A stretch of DNA of 64,000 nucleotides from Gammaproteobacteria bacterium (GTDB lineage Bacteria > Pseudomonadota > Gammaproteobacteria > S012-40), in NCBI GenBank assembly GCA_029881255.1, contig JAOUMY010000011.1, positions 1-64,000 of the forward strand, written 5' to 3'. The translations under genes were made by a program, and so were the position numbers. Positions 9,122 to 18,526 of the stretch are shown piece after piece (the stretch's first letter is position 1; every line of letters starts with the position of its first letter). The notes beneath the pieces are model-generated. The model was not told the DNA's origin. It worked only from the letters and a program-made list of their open reading frames with translations, and did not search any database.

Positions 9122-11116
9122 TTACATGACTTCTTCAATCGTTTTCACAACGTTTTCAACGGTGAATCCGAAGTGTTTGAAGAGTACTTTATCAGGTGCT
9201 GATTCACCGAAGCTTGTCATACCAACAACTTTACCGCTCAGGCCAACGTATCGATACCATCCTTGCGTGACACCGGCTTCGACCGCTACCCGCGCAGTTA
9301 CGCCGGAAGGTAAAACAGCCTCTTTATAGGCAGCGTCCTGTGACTCAAACACTTCTACAGAAGGGATGGAAACCACACGGATATTCTTGCCTTTGCTAGT
9401 CAATTCAGCCGCAGCCTGGATAGCAAGATCGACTTCAGAACCGGTAGCAATCACGATTGCATCCGGGGAACCTGCGCAATCCTTCAGGATGTAACCACCA
9501 CGCGCGATATTGGCAATTTGAGCCGCATCGCGGTTTTGGTGAGCGAGTCCCTGACGGCTAAAAATCAGACAGCTTGGGCCGGTGTTCTTTTCAATCGCAG
9601 TTTTCCAGGCAACCGCTGTTTCAACCGCATCACATGGACGCCAAACACTCATGTTCGGGATCATTCGTAATGTCGCTGTTTGCTCGACAGGCTGGTGAGT
9701 CGGGCCATCTTCGCCCAGACCGATGGAGTCGTGGGTATAGACAAAGATCGAACGCTGTTTCATCAATGCCGCCATGCGCAATGCATTACGAGCATACTCA
9801 GAAAACATCAGGAAGGTGCCGCCAAAAGGAATGAATCCACCATGCAAGGCGATACCATTCATGATGGCTGACATACCGAATTCACGCACACCGTAGGAAA
9901 TGTAGTTGCCATCGGCGACGGTATTGTTAATAACCTTGCAATCCGGCCACGACGTCAGATTCGAAGGTGTCAGGTCAGCCGACCCCCCGAGGAACTCCGG
10001 CAATGCAGCAGCATAAGCAGTGATTGATCTCTGCGATGCTAGACGAGTAGCAGGGCTCTCGGCCTTGGTGTTAACCGCGTTGACATAATCTTCGGCAACC
10101 TGTGCCCAGTTTGCAGGTAGCTCGCCATTCATACGGCGGACAAATTCTGCCGCCAATTCAGGATATGCAGCCTTGTATGCACCAAACTTAGCGTTCCAGT
10201 CGGATTCGGACTTAGCGCCCTTTTCCTTTGCATCCCAACCCGCATAGACTTCAGATGGAATTTCAAAAGGTGCATGACTCCAACCCAGGTTGTCACGAGT
10301 CGCCGCTATTTCATCATCGCCCAGTGGTGCGCCGTGGCAATCATGACTGCCACACTTGTTCGGTGCGCCATAACCAATAACGGTTTTGGTACAGACCAGT
10401 GTCGGCTTGTTGTTTACAGACTTGGCTTCGTGGATAGCCTTGTTGATCGCATCGGCATTATGGCCATCGACGTCACGAATGACATGCCAGCCATAGGCTT
10501 CAAAACGCTTGGGGGTATCATCGGCGAACCAGCTTTCAACGTGCCCATCGATTGAGATGCCGTTGTCATCCCAGAAGGCAATCAGCTTGCCCAGACCCAA
10601 TGTTCCAGCTAACGAGCATGCCTCGTGGGATATGCCTTCCATCATACAGCCGTCACCCAGGAACACATAAGTGTGGTGATCAACGATGTGGTGACCGTCG
10701 CGATTGAACTGGCCTGCAAGCGTACGCTCAGCTAATGCCATACCTACGCCATTGGTAATACCTTGTCCCAACGGGCCGGTAGTAGTTTCAACACCAGGCG
10801 TATAGCCATACTCTGGATGTCCAGGCGTTTTGGAATGTAGCTGACGGAAATTCTTCAGCTCATCCATAGGCAAGTCGTAGCCTGACAGGTGCAGCAAAGA
10901 ATAAATCAGCATGGAACCGTGACCGTTGGAAAGCACGAAACGATCGCGATCCGCCCACTTGGGGTTAGCCGGGTTGTGTTTCAGATGGTCGTTCCACAGA
11001 ACTTCCGCAATATCGGCCATCCCCATAGGTGCCCCAGGGTGTCCGGACTTGGCCTTTTGCACAGCATCCATACTAAGAGCACGGACCGCATTGGCGAGGT
11101 CTCTACGTGTTGGCAT
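9122..11116 (-). CDS. tkt: Transketolase
   Basis: A 664-residue thiamine-diphosphate enzyme that moves two-carbon units between sugar phosphates in the pentose phosphate and Calvin pathways. The start [20 protein letters not shown] matches family N-termini and has AGGAAA upstream. Motifs include [28 protein letters not shown], the ThDP-binding [38 protein letters not shown] and FSRQGL. It is the first gene of the leftward carbon cluster; this order is common in gammaproteobacteria, including autotrophs. No RuBisCO or phosphoribulokinase gene is present here, so autotrophy cannot be concluded. Confidence 0.96.
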   Translation of the reverse strand: MPTRRDLANAVRALSMDAVQKAKSGHPGAPMGMADIAEVLWNDHLKHNPANPKWADRDRFVLSNGHGSMLIYSLLHLSGYDLPMDELKNFRQLHSKTPGHPEYGYTPGVETTTGPLGQGITNGVGMALAERTLAGQFNRDGHHIVDHHTYVFLGDGCMMEGISHEACSLAGTLGLGKLIAFWDDNGISIDGHVESWFADDTPKRFEAYGWHVIRDVDGHNADAINKAIHEAKSVNNKPTLVCTKTVIGYGAPNKCGSHDCHGAPLGDDEIAATRDNLGWSHAPFEIPSEVYAGWDAKEKGAKSESDWNAKFGAYKAAYPELAAEFVRRMNGELPANWAQVAEDYVNAVNTKAESPATRLASQRSITAYAAALPEFLGGSADLTPSNLTSWPDCKVINNTVADGNYISYGVREFGMSAIMNGIALHGGFIPFGGTFLMFSEYARNALRMAALMKQRSIFVYTHDSIGLGEDGPTHQPVEQTATLRMIPNMSVWRPCDAVETAVAWKTAIEKNTGPSCLIFSRQGLAHQNRDAAQIANIARGGYILKDCAGSPDAIVIATGSEVDLAIQAAAELTSKGKNIRVVSIPSVEVFESQDAAYKEAVLPSGVTARVAVEAGVTQGWYRYVGLSGKVVGMTSFGESAPDKVLFKHFGFTVENVVKTIEEVM

Positions 11117-11176
11117 GAATCATTTCCTCTCTATAAAGGTTTTAAAACAGAAATCGTTACGTACTTCTTCTAGTGA

Positions 11177-11256
11177 GCGATATCGGTCGCGATATTGGTT
11201 GCTAAGTTTACAGCTGAGAATGGAGGTATCTCGTAGATACCTGCGCCCTGTGGGCG
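11177..11256 (-). promoter_or_regulatory. Structured leader region upstream of tkt
   Basis: The 266-bp gap before tkt holds two adjacent 12-bp direct repeats (GCGATATCGGTC at 11177-11188, GCGATATTGGTT at 11189-11200, 10 of 12 identical). Next comes a perfect 8-bp hairpin AGGTATCT-cgt-AGATACCT (11224-11242) and a second stem CGCCC-tgt-GGGCG (11244-11256). It may be a regulator binding site plus a structured 5' leader; no known riboswitch class was recognised. Confidence 0.4.
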
Positions 11257-11382
11257 TGCGCTAGCGACCTTCCCTCTTCGGAAAAAGGCCGTATTTTCTC
11301 TTAGTTACCGTTCTCGGGCAATAGGCAAATCACGACACACCAATTCACTCTCTAATAATTCTTTTATAATCAATATATTAAA

Positions 11383-11943
11383 TTATTCTTCCTTCCACTT
11401 AATAGAACATCCCATGCTTGGGATTTGCTCTTCCGGCCCCTGTCCAGTTTCCGCAACCTGCTTCATCGCCAGAAATAAGTCGCGACGAGCATCCACCGGC
11501 GCCGTTTCCTTCCGGCTAGCGTCCAGCCTACCGCGATATTGCAACTCACCACTACTGTTATACCCAAAAAAATCAGGGGTGCAAACTGCCCCGTAGTCCT
11601 TAGCCACCGTTTGACTCTCGTCCATCAGATAAGGAAATGGAAAATCAAATTCCTGTGCGATCTTCTGCATATTCTCAAACGAATCCTCTTCCCTGAGTGA
11701 CGGATCATTCGACATGATCGCCACGGAATTGACACCGAATTTTTCCTTTAGCTCACGAGTATCACGCACCAGTCGTTCACGTATCGCCTTCACGTACGGG
11801 CAATGGTTACAGATAAACATTACCAATAGTCCGTTCTTACCCATGCAATCCTGAACGGTGTATGTCTTACCATCAACTCCAGGCAAACTAAAATCGATGA
11901 TAGGCTTTCCGAATTCACATACAGGCGTTTCAAGGCTGACCAT
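11383..11943 (-). CDS. Thioredoxin-fold protein of the peroxiredoxin-like family
   Basis: A 186-residue cytosolic protein without signal peptide. It has the AhpC/TSA-type fold: [15 protein letters not shown], then the redox motif [17 protein letters not shown], with a CxxC (CNHC) where a thioredoxin would have its active site. Later blocks are [30 protein letters not shown] and YRGRLDAS. This matches a widespread subgroup often annotated only as thioredoxin family protein. A thiol peroxidase or disulfide reductase role is likely but the substrate is unknown. It lies upstream of tkt in the same direction, and divergent from metK. Confidence 0.8.
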   Translation of the reverse strand: MVSLETPVCEFGKPIIDFSLPGVDGKTYTVQDCMGKNGLLVMFICNHCPYVKAIRERLVRDTRELKEKFGVNSVAIMSNDPSLREEDSFENMQKIAQEFDFPFPYLMDESQTVAKDYGAVCTPDFFGYNSSGELQYRGRLDASRKETAPVDARRDLFLAMKQVAETGQGPEEQIPSMGCSIKWKEE

Positions 11944-12047
11944 TCACATACACTCCAAGGCTAAAATATCGAAAAATTGGGCCGCCTAGTGTACACTTGC
12001 GCGTCAAATATCCAAAGCCCATGATTTTTAGCAGAAAAGGAAGGGAA

Positions 12048-13208
12048 ATGAATAGAGATTTCGTCTTTACCTCGGAATCAGTATCTGAAGGCCACCCTGA
12101 TAAGGTTGCAGATCAGATTTCCGATGGCGTACTGGATGCCATTCTGGCACAAGATCCTCGTGCACGCGTCGCGTGTGAAACACTGGTCAATACCGGTATG
12201 GTGATATTGTCAGGTGAAATCACCACTTCCGCATGGGTCGACATGCAGGACATCGTACGTAAAACGGTAAAGGAAATCGGCTATAACTCTTCCGAAATGG
12301 GTTTCGATTATGCGTCTTGCGCGGTCATTACTTCGATTGACAAACAGTCAGCGGATATTGCCATGGGTGTGGACGAATTTGACAACCACGAACAAGGCGC
12401 CGGCGACCAGGGATTGATGTTTGGTTATGCCTCAAATGAAACCGATGTATTAATGCCCGCACCAATTACTTATGCACATCGCCTGGTCAAGAGACAGGCG
12501 GAAGTACGTAAAAATGGAGAACTTCCATGGTTACGCCCCGATGCTAAAAGCCAGGTGACATTCCGGTACGAAGACGGCAAACCTGTCGCGATCGATGCGG
12601 TGGTATTGTCAACACAGCACCAGGATGGTATCGCGCAAAAAGACCTCGTCGAAGCCATTATGGATAGCATTGTAAAGCCGGTACTGCCTGCTGAATGGTT
12701 GCACAAAGACACCAATTATTTCATCAATCCCACAGGTCGCTTTGTTATCGGTGGCCCGGTAGGTGACTGCGGTCTGACCGGGCGCAAGATTATTGTCGAT
12801 ACCTATGGCGGCATGGCTCGTCACGGTGGCGGCGCATTTTCGGGTAAGGATCCATCCAAGGTCGATCGTTCCGCAGCATATGCCGGTCGTTACGTTGCTA
12901 AGAACATCGTTGCGGCAGGACTGGCGGATCGTTGCGAAATACAGGTTTCCTATGCAATAGGCGTGGCCCAACCAACTTCGATTTCTATCGACACCTTTGG
13001 TACAGGCAAAATTAGTGACAAGCGAATTATAGAACTCGTTCGTGAGCACTTTGATCTGCGTCCGAAGGGCATCGTTACCATGTTGGACCTGCTTCGTCCG
13101 ATTTATCAGCAGACAGCTGCCTATGGTCACTTCGGTCGCACCGAGAGCGATTTGACCTGGGAGAGAACAGATAGAGCTGAAGCGCTAAAAGCGGCAGCGG
13201 GACTGTAA
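12048..13208 (+). CDS. metK: S-adenosylmethionine synthetase
   Basis: A 386-residue enzyme making S-adenosylmethionine from methionine and ATP. I chose the ATG at 12048 ([20 protein letters not shown]) because AAGGAAGGG lies immediately upstream and family members start at this point; an in-frame ATG seventeen codons earlier only adds unrelated residues. Signatures are the ATP-binding [12 protein letters not shown] and the phosphate-loop [19 protein letters not shown], both intact. It begins the rightward methyl-cycle group; ahcY follows after the riboswitch-bearing gap and metF after that. Confidence 0.96.
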   Translation: MNRDFVFTSESVSEGHPDKVADQISDGVLDAILAQDPRARVACETLVNTGMVILSGEITTSAWVDMQDIVRKTVKEIGYNSSEMGFDYASCAVITSIDKQSADIAMGVDEFDNHEQGAGDQGLMFGYASNETDVLMPAPITYAHRLVKRQAEVRKNGELPWLRPDAKSQVTFRYEDGKPVAIDAVVLSTQHQDGIAQKDLVEAIMDSIVKPVLPAEWLHKDTNYFINPTGRFVIGGPVGDCGLTGRKIIVDTYGGMARHGGGAFSGKDPSKVDRSAAYAGRYVAKNIVAAGLADRCEIQVSYAIGVAQPTSISIDTFGTGKISDKRIIELVREHFDLRPKGIVTMLDLLRPIYQQTAAYGHFGRTESDLTWERTDRAEALKAAAGL

Positions 13209-13251
13209 TCTATATTAAATGCACAGTGTATTCACAACTGTGTTTGGGTGA

Positions 13252-13291
13252 ATGCGGCCATTTCAGTCTATTTACGGCGAAATGGTCGCAT
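13252..13291 (+). other. Hairpin after metK
   Basis: atgcggccatttc (13252-13264) pairs with gaaatggtcgcat (13279-13291), matching 12 of 13 positions. No T-run follows, so it may be a factor-dependent end point or an RNA-stability element of the metK transcript rather than a classical terminator. Confidence 0.4.
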
Positions 13292-13327
13292 CTCATAAGT
13301 TAATTCTTACTCTAATATCAGTTTTTC

Positions 13328-13446
13328 ATCCGCCTGTGAGGGGCGCTGCAGCAGGTTCAATCCTGTCAGGCTCAGAGGGGATGACTAACGCAGCTGCTTT
13401 CTTTTCTTGTTTGCAAACAGCTGTCTGGAACAACGGCGCTCACCCT
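13328..13446 (+). ncRNA. SAH riboswitch (S-adenosylhomocysteine sensing) upstream of ahcY
   Basis: The leader contains the conserved SAH-riboswitch blocks in order: ccgcctgtgaggggcgctgc, then cctgtcaggctcagagg, and at the 3' side caacggcgctcaccc. Closing helix P1 forms between gtgag (13336-13340) and ctcac (13439-13443). SAH riboswitches act as ON switches for ahcY and neighbouring methyl-cycle genes when the toxic by-product SAH accumulates. This one ends 34 bp before the ahcY start, so it could act on transcription or on the nearby ribosome site (AGGAG at about 13470). The identification rests on motif order and the target gene. Confidence 0.9.
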
Positions 13447-13479
13447 GTATTTAGTCAACACATATATAGGAGTTGAGAC

Positions 13480-14898
13480 ATGAGTAAAGTACCTGCGGGT
13501 TTTACTGACTATAAAGTTGCCGACATCAATCTCGCCGATTGGGGTCGCAAAGAAATCGCTATTGCCGAAACCGAAATGCCTGGTCTGATGGCCCTACGGG
13601 AGGAATACGGCGCATCTAAACCACTCAAAGGCGCCCGCATCATGGGCAGCTTGCACATGACCATTCAAACAGCCGTACTGATTGAAACACTGGTCGATCT
13701 CGGTGCCGAAGTTCGTTGGGTATCGTGTAACATTTTTTCCACACAGGATCATGCAGCAGCGGCTATCGCAGCCCAGGGAATCCCCGTATTCGCGTGGAAA
13801 GGTGAAACCATTGAAGAATACTGGTGGTGTACCGAACAAGCGTTCAACTGGCCCGGCGGTCAATTGCCTAACATGATACTGGACGATGGCGGCGACGCGA
13901 CGCTGTTAGTACACAAAGGCGCAGAATTTGAAAAAGCCGGTGCGGTACCCAATGCTAAACCCGGCGACAATGAAGAATGGAAAGCCATCCTTGACGTGCT
14001 CAAACGCAATCTGACAAGCAATCCCGGTAAATGGAGTGCGATTGCCGAAAGCATCAAGGGTGTTACCGAAGAAACCACAACAGGCGTACACCGCCTGTAC
14101 GAGATGGAAAAAAACGGCAGCTTGCGTTTTCCCGCTATGAACGTCAATGACTCGGTAACGAAATCCAAATTCGATAATCTCTATGGCTGCCGTGAGTCGC
14201 TCATAGACGGCATCAAACGCGCAACCGACGTCATGATCGCAGGAAAGATCTGTGTCGTTCTCGGATATGGTGATGTAGGCAAGGGCTGCGCACAAGCGTT
14301 TCGCGGTATGGGTGCAACTGTTTGGGTTACTGAAATCGATCCCATCTGTGCGCTACAAGCAGCGATGGAAGGCTATCGCGTTGTTGATATGGACGATGCC
14401 TGCAAGCATGGTGATATCTTCGTTACCACAACAGGTAACGTCAATGTCATCGATCATCACCACATGCAGGCGATGAAAAATGAAGCCATCGTCAGCAACA
14501 TTGGACACTTCGATTCTGAAATTAATATCGCCTCTCTTGAAAAATATGAATGGGAAGAAATCAAACCACAAGTCGATCATGTTATCTTTCCAGATGGTAA
14601 GAAGATTATCGTATTGGCGAAAGGTCGCCTGGTAAACCTCGGGTGCGCCACCGGACATCCAAGCTTCGTTATGTCGGCTTCTTTCACTAATCAGGTAATG
14701 GCGCAAATCGAGTTTTTTAATCATGCCGAAAAGTACGATAACAAGGTCTATGTGCTACCTAAGATCCTTGACGAAAAAGTCGCTCGACTGCACCTGCAAA
14801 AGATAGGCGCTTTCCTCACGCCGCTTTCCAAGGAACAGGCAGACTATATCGGCGTACCAGTGGACGGACCATATAAACCGAACCACTACCGCTATTGA
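13480..14898 (+). CDS. ahcY: S-adenosylhomocysteine hydrolase
   Basis: A 472-residue NAD-dependent enzyme splitting SAH into adenosine and homocysteine. The start [20 protein letters not shown] has AGGAG eight bases upstream. Landmarks are [33 protein letters not shown], the NAD-binding [23 protein letters not shown] and the conserved C-terminal [10 protein letters not shown]. Length is that of the bacterial form carrying the extra helical insert. It sits downstream of an SAH riboswitch and upstream of metF, completing a SAM recycling set with metK. Confidence 0.97.
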   Translation: MSKVPAGFTDYKVADINLADWGRKEIAIAETEMPGLMALREEYGASKPLKGARIMGSLHMTIQTAVLIETLVDLGAEVRWVSCNIFSTQDHAAAAIAAQGIPVFAWKGETIEEYWWCTEQAFNWPGGQLPNMILDDGGDATLLVHKGAEFEKAGAVPNAKPGDNEEWKAILDVLKRNLTSNPGKWSAIAESIKGVTEETTTGVHRLYEMEKNGSLRFPAMNVNDSVTKSKFDNLYGCRESLIDGIKRATDVMIAGKICVVLGYGDVGKGCAQAFRGMGATVWVTEIDPICALQAAMEGYRVVDMDDACKHGDIFVTTTGNVNVIDHHHMQAMKNEAIVSNIGHFDSEINIASLEKYEWEEIKPQVDHVIFPDGKKIIVLAKGRLVNLGCATGHPSFVMSASFTNQVMAQIEFFNHAEKYDNKVYVLPKILDEKVARLHLQKIGAFLTPLSKEQADYIGVPVDGPYKPNHYRY

Positions 14899-14913
14899 TT
14901 TAGTAATGCATAG

Positions 14914-14949
14914 AACACCGGCGTCGACTTGCGGCGCCGGTGTTTTTGT
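14914..14949 (+). terminator. Rho-independent terminator of ahcY
   Basis: aacaccggcg ... cgccggtgtt forms a 10-bp GC-rich stem and is followed by tttgttt. It lies 16 bp past the ahcY stop and implies that metF, 140 bp further on, has its own promoter or depends on read-through. Confidence 0.85.
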
Positions 14950-15087
14950 TTGCCAGATACGGAGCTAGTCTTTCGGTAACCGAGCAGAGCTCATTGTGCA
15001 TTTCTAGCATTTACGTGTTCGAAAGCCAGTCGTTATATCTTCTTAATTGCCGAATTACTCCTGTTCAATTCAAATTGGAATACTCGA

Positions 15088-15942
15088 ATGAAAACGCAAA
15101 AGTTGACTGATAAAACTTTCAGCATGGAATTCTTTCCTCCGAAAACAACCGAAGGCGCATTCAAGCTGCGTGAGACAACAAAGGCTTTAGCGAAATTAAG
15201 CCCTGCCTATATCTCGGTGACTTTTGGCGCAGGCGGAAGCACCCAGGATGGTACATTGGAGACCGTCATAGACATTCAGCGAGAAGGAATTGATGCGGCA
15301 CCTCACCTATCCTGCATTAGCTCCACAAAAAACCAGATCCGTAAATTGCTGCAAACCTATCACGCAAATGGAATTAAACGCCTAGTCGCTTTACGTGGCG
15401 ACATGCCCTCAGGGACCGGCGGGGTTACCGGGGAATTACGTTACGCCAACGAATTGGTAGCGTTTATTCGTGAAGAGACAGGTGACTATTTCAAAATCGA
15501 GGTCGCAGCCTATCCGGAATTTCACCCTCAGGCGGCATCTGCGTCTAACGATCTGAAAAATTTTAAACGTAAGGTCGATGCAGGCGCTGATTCGGCCATC
15601 ACCCAGTACTTTTTTAATATCGATGCCTATCTACGCTTCATCGACAGTATCGAGAAAATGGGCATTTCGATACCGATTATTCCAGGCATTATGCCAATCA
15701 CAAATTATAAACAACTCGCTCGTTTTTCCGATACCTGTGGCGCAGAGATTCCTCGCTGGCTACGCTGGCGACTCCAGGATTTTGCGGACGATACTGTTGG
15801 GTTAAAAGCGTTTGGACAGGAAGTGACTACGAGATTGTGCGAAACATTGCTGGAAGCTGGCGCGCCCGGATTACATTTTTACACCATGAATCAAGTCCAC
15901 CCAACGATGGCAATCTACAAGGCCCTATCACTAGGTGAGTGA
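15088..15942 (+). CDS. metF: 5,10-methylenetetrahydrofolate reductase
   Basis: A 284-residue FAD enzyme reducing methylene-THF to methyl-THF, the methyl donor for methionine synthesis. Motifs are SMEFFPPKTTEGAFKLRET near the N-terminus, YISVTFGAGGST, ALRGDMP, IEVAAYPEFHP, and FFNIDAYLRFID with IPGIMPITNY; the C-terminus ends with GLHFYTMNQ. The length is normal for the bacterial single-domain form. It follows ahcY beyond a terminator and converges on the DUF1566 gene, with only 27 bp between the stops. Confidence 0.95.
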   Translation: MKTQKLTDKTFSMEFFPPKTTEGAFKLRETTKALAKLSPAYISVTFGAGGSTQDGTLETVIDIQREGIDAAPHLSCISSTKNQIRKLLQTYHANGIKRLVALRGDMPSGTGGVTGELRYANELVAFIREETGDYFKIEVAAYPEFHPQAASASNDLKNFKRKVDAGADSAITQYFFNIDAYLRFIDSIEKMGISIPIIPGIMPITNYKQLARFSDTCGAEIPRWLRWRLQDFADDTVGLKAFGQEVTTRLCETLLEAGAPGLHFYTMNQVHPTMAIYKALSLGE

Positions 15943-15969
15943 AAGATTCACATTGAGAGAGTGACCAAA

Positions 15970-16611
15970 TCAGGGAAGTGGGTGCTCTCTCACAAGACGT
16001 AGATAGACAACATCGCTATCAGGCGCCAGAGGCATATTTAATACATTTGCATCGCTAAAATCGACCACTCTTGCCTGCGTCTCATTGGGCAAGTTACCCC
16101 CTGGCGTATGAATGAAAGGCGTATTGGTCCATACTTTGGCAGACATCGCGCCGGCAAAAATTTCATGGTTAATTGTGGCTACTGGCGGAGAGCAGGAATA
16201 CTCCAGCAACGATGCAAGTTCCTTTACATTTGGCATTCGCCAATCTGTATATCCTTGATTTACAGCGGGGGAAGCATTAAAGGTGGCTATGTGGGAAAGC
16301 GCACTACTCCAACTAAACGGCGTTGCAAGCGTTGTATCAAAACAGGCAGACCCATCGGCACTATCAAAATAGGAACCTACCAAACAACGAGTCCACATCA
16401 AGCCGGTTTTCTTATCAATTACTACATCGTGGCTAGCAATACCGCCGCTACCATCTCGTAGAAACTCAAAATTCTCTGTCGGCGTACTAGGATTGAGGGC
16501 AGGTTGGCCAGAACAAACACCTTCCGCACTTACATACGTAATCGGAAAAATGCTCAGTAACGAAATCCAAATTATTTTTTTCATCGTATTTACAAGTTTA
16601 TTGCTGGTCAT
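15970..16611 (-). CDS. Secreted DUF1566 (Lcl C-terminal-like) protein
   Basis: A 213-residue exported protein. I start at the ATG at 16609-16611 since GAGG lies about 8 bases upstream and the frame overlaps the preceding gene's end by 14 bp, a pattern of translational coupling. The signal peptide covers about residues 10-29 (IIWISLLSIFPITYVSAEG). The body has the DUF1566 hallmarks: VIDKKTGLMWTRC, GYTDWRMPNVKELASLLEYS, an AKVWTNTPF block and a final VVYLRLVRE. These domains occur in surface and adhesion-related proteins such as the Legionella collagen-like protein, but their molecular role is poorly known. It is the partner of the larger lipoprotein upstream. Confidence 0.75.
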   Translation of the reverse strand: MTSNKLVNTMKKIIWISLLSIFPITYVSAEGVCSGQPALNPSTPTENFEFLRDGSGGIASHDVVIDKKTGLMWTRCLVGSYFDSADGSACFDTTLATPFSWSSALSHIATFNASPAVNQGYTDWRMPNVKELASLLEYSCSPPVATINHEIFAGAMSAKVWTNTPFIHTPGGNLPNETQARVVDFSDANVLNMPLAPDSDVVYLRLVREHPLP

Positions 16612-18223
16612 TGACGAGCCTCGCAATGGGAACACTTCTCGATTTATTGCTATGGTCAACTACAGGATTGTCACCAAATGTCATCGTATATGCGTCTGTC
16701 TTCCATTCCACCGACGTGGTCGAGCTCCAGAACTTCATTCCAACTTTTTCAACCGTCGGAAAATAGCGATAATCAATAGCGACTGGATCCGAGTTTCCCG
16801 TTGAAATGGCATACGATCCATAATCACCGAGAGAACGCAATTCCTCTATCGTAGGCAATCGCCATCCCGTCATGCCGCACAGTTTCATCAAATTGATTTG
16901 CGCAGCATAGAACAGGGTATTACAGTCCCTGGTCTCGCAATCTTCTTGCAGGCTAAAAGACGAGGCGCCACTAATAGAGCCATTGGTCTTGTTATCGCTG
17001 TCATACCAGTAAACGTTATTGCGCGCATACTGCAAAGTTCTAAAACTGTCTTTCACTTCCCAAATCAACCCAGTGACTTCGTCACGAACACAAGACCATT
17101 CCTTTTCGGGCGTAGTACTATCCCATGGAGTATTTTGGTCCGCTAGCGCTTGTCCATTTTGATTGAGCTTAGTATATGAGAAACCCGCTCTACCATCAGC
17201 GTCGGAATTGGCTGAGCTATCCCGTCCAAAAGCTTGGTCCTGCTGAGCTTCAACTACAGATCCCAACGATGGCTCAGCACGCGTAGACCCCGTATCATTC
17301 AAGGTCATCATCCCATGCCCAGACTCACTGTTTGCCAGAATTTTAAGAGACAATTTTTGTGATTCGTTGACCAATTTCAGGTCTTCGCTATCCGTGGAAA
17401 ACAGAGTTAGTTCCAAGGTTTCATCTTTTTCATCGATACCATCATCGATAATTTCCAAAGTTAAATCAGCACTTATGGTTTTGGGAGGAACAACGAAACT
17501 ATCGCCTGTAAAAACCTGACGCCCGTCCAAGTCAAACAAGGTATAGTCCGCGCGAAAAATCGCAAACGCATCGGAACCATCGAATTGCTCGAAAGATACC
17601 CAGCCAAGCCGGAACGGTGAGTCAATACCACTCGGCTTATCAAGAACCACCCTGATTGTGCGCTTCTCATTTGCTCGTTCTTCAATATTCTTTTCGCCAA
17701 CAACGCTAAGTGTCGCATTTGGCGCATCATCATCATTATCTATAAGAACGACATTGTATGGATTATCCAGTTCGACACTGGTATTAGATAACTTCAATAT
17801 GATGAACTCACGTCTCTCGTAAAGCTCGTCACCTTTGATAGACAACGTAATAAAAGCGTCTTTTTCACCCGCTTCAAACTTAAGCGTGCCCTTAGGTAAG
17901 CTGACATAGTCGTCGTCAGCTGTGGCTTCCTGAACCCTATTCAAATCCAATGTTTCTTGTGGTGACAGACTTTCGCTTTCCTTTAGCTGTGCAAGTGCTG
18001 ACTCTAGAGAAACAATCTCATAGTCGACCTCAATATCACGCTTACGGACGGGGACTAGCGTTACTTTGACTTTTACCTCAGTCAGATCGCTATCACCCTC
18101 AATGACTTCTGCCTTATCTATGTAAATTCCGGGAACTTCGGGGGGAAGAGGTATGCGCGTACAGTCGAGCAAGCAAAAACTTATTAAAGCGAATATGCTT
18201 ATCTTTATGGTTGTTCTGATCAC
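16598..18223 (-). CDS. Lipoprotein with Calx-beta and DUF1566 domains
   Basis: A 541-residue lipoprotein with lipobox LLDC at about residues 17-20. The N-terminal half has Calx-beta-like segments: GIYIDKAEVIEGDSDLTEVK, then DDYVSLPKGTLKFEAGEKDA followed by ITLSIKGDELYERREF, and a second copy with ANEKRTIRVVLDKPSG and ADLTLEIIDDGIDEKDETLE. The C-terminal third is a DUF1566 domain (TGLIWEVKDSF, CGMTGWRLPTIEELRSL, KFWSSTTSVEW). Calx-beta domains bind Ca2+ or act as extracellular spacers. The gene is upstream of, and overlaps, a second DUF1566 gene, so the two products probably act together at the cell surface. Function unknown. Confidence 0.78.
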   Translation of the reverse strand: MIRTTIKISIFALISFCLLDCTRIPLPPEVPGIYIDKAEVIEGDSDLTEVKVKVTLVPVRKRDIEVDYEIVSLESALAQLKESESLSPQETLDLNRVQEATADDDYVSLPKGTLKFEAGEKDAFITLSIKGDELYERREFIILKLSNTSVELDNPYNVVLIDNDDDAPNATLSVVGEKNIEERANEKRTIRVVLDKPSGIDSPFRLGWVSFEQFDGSDAFAIFRADYTLFDLDGRQVFTGDSFVVPPKTISADLTLEIIDDGIDEKDETLELTLFSTDSEDLKLVNESQKLSLKILANSESGHGMMTLNDTGSTRAEPSLGSVVEAQQDQAFGRDSSANSDADGRAGFSYTKLNQNGQALADQNTPWDSTTPEKEWSCVRDEVTGLIWEVKDSFRTLQYARNNVYWYDSDNKTNGSISGASSFSLQEDCETRDCNTLFYAAQINLMKLCGMTGWRLPTIEELRSLGDYGSYAISTGNSDPVAIDYRYFPTVEKVGMKFWSSTTSVEWKTDAYTMTFGDNPVVDHSNKSRSVPIARLVNDQQ

Positions 18224-18526
18224 AAAAGACCTCGCGCTGTATCGACTTCACCACTCGGGGTGGCTTGTAAAACTTATTGTTATAAATCCAAAAGGCCGGA
18301 AACTATACCATAATTAACTTGTTATTGCCTAATCACCGTTTTACCCTGGACAAACTCGGAAACTTACCATGTTTCAATAGCTTGGGTATAAACAGCAACT
18401 GAATAAAACTAACCATCAAGCACATTTCAACCTAAATTATGAGGATTAAAACAAGCTTTTCAGATACCCCAATAGCCGGATTTTTTTATATCCTATACAC
18501 GTTTTTTTTTCAATCGCATATACATA
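18224..18526. other. Divergent intergenic region before bioA
   Basis: About 300 AT-rich bases between the leftward lipoprotein gene and rightward bioA; it must contain both promoters. I looked for a BirA operator (TTGTAAACC ... GGTTTACAA) and found none. bioA has no clear ribosome site: tttcaatcgcatatacata precedes its ATG. Confidence 0.4.

Noticed and set aside
12609-13130. Open frame of about 173 codons antisense to metK
   Set aside because: metK is fully convincing on the other strand; the antisense frame has no ribosome site or recognisable domain.
18224-18526. BirA operator upstream of bioA
   Set aside because: No inverted repeat resembling TTGTAAACC ... GGTTTACAA was found.
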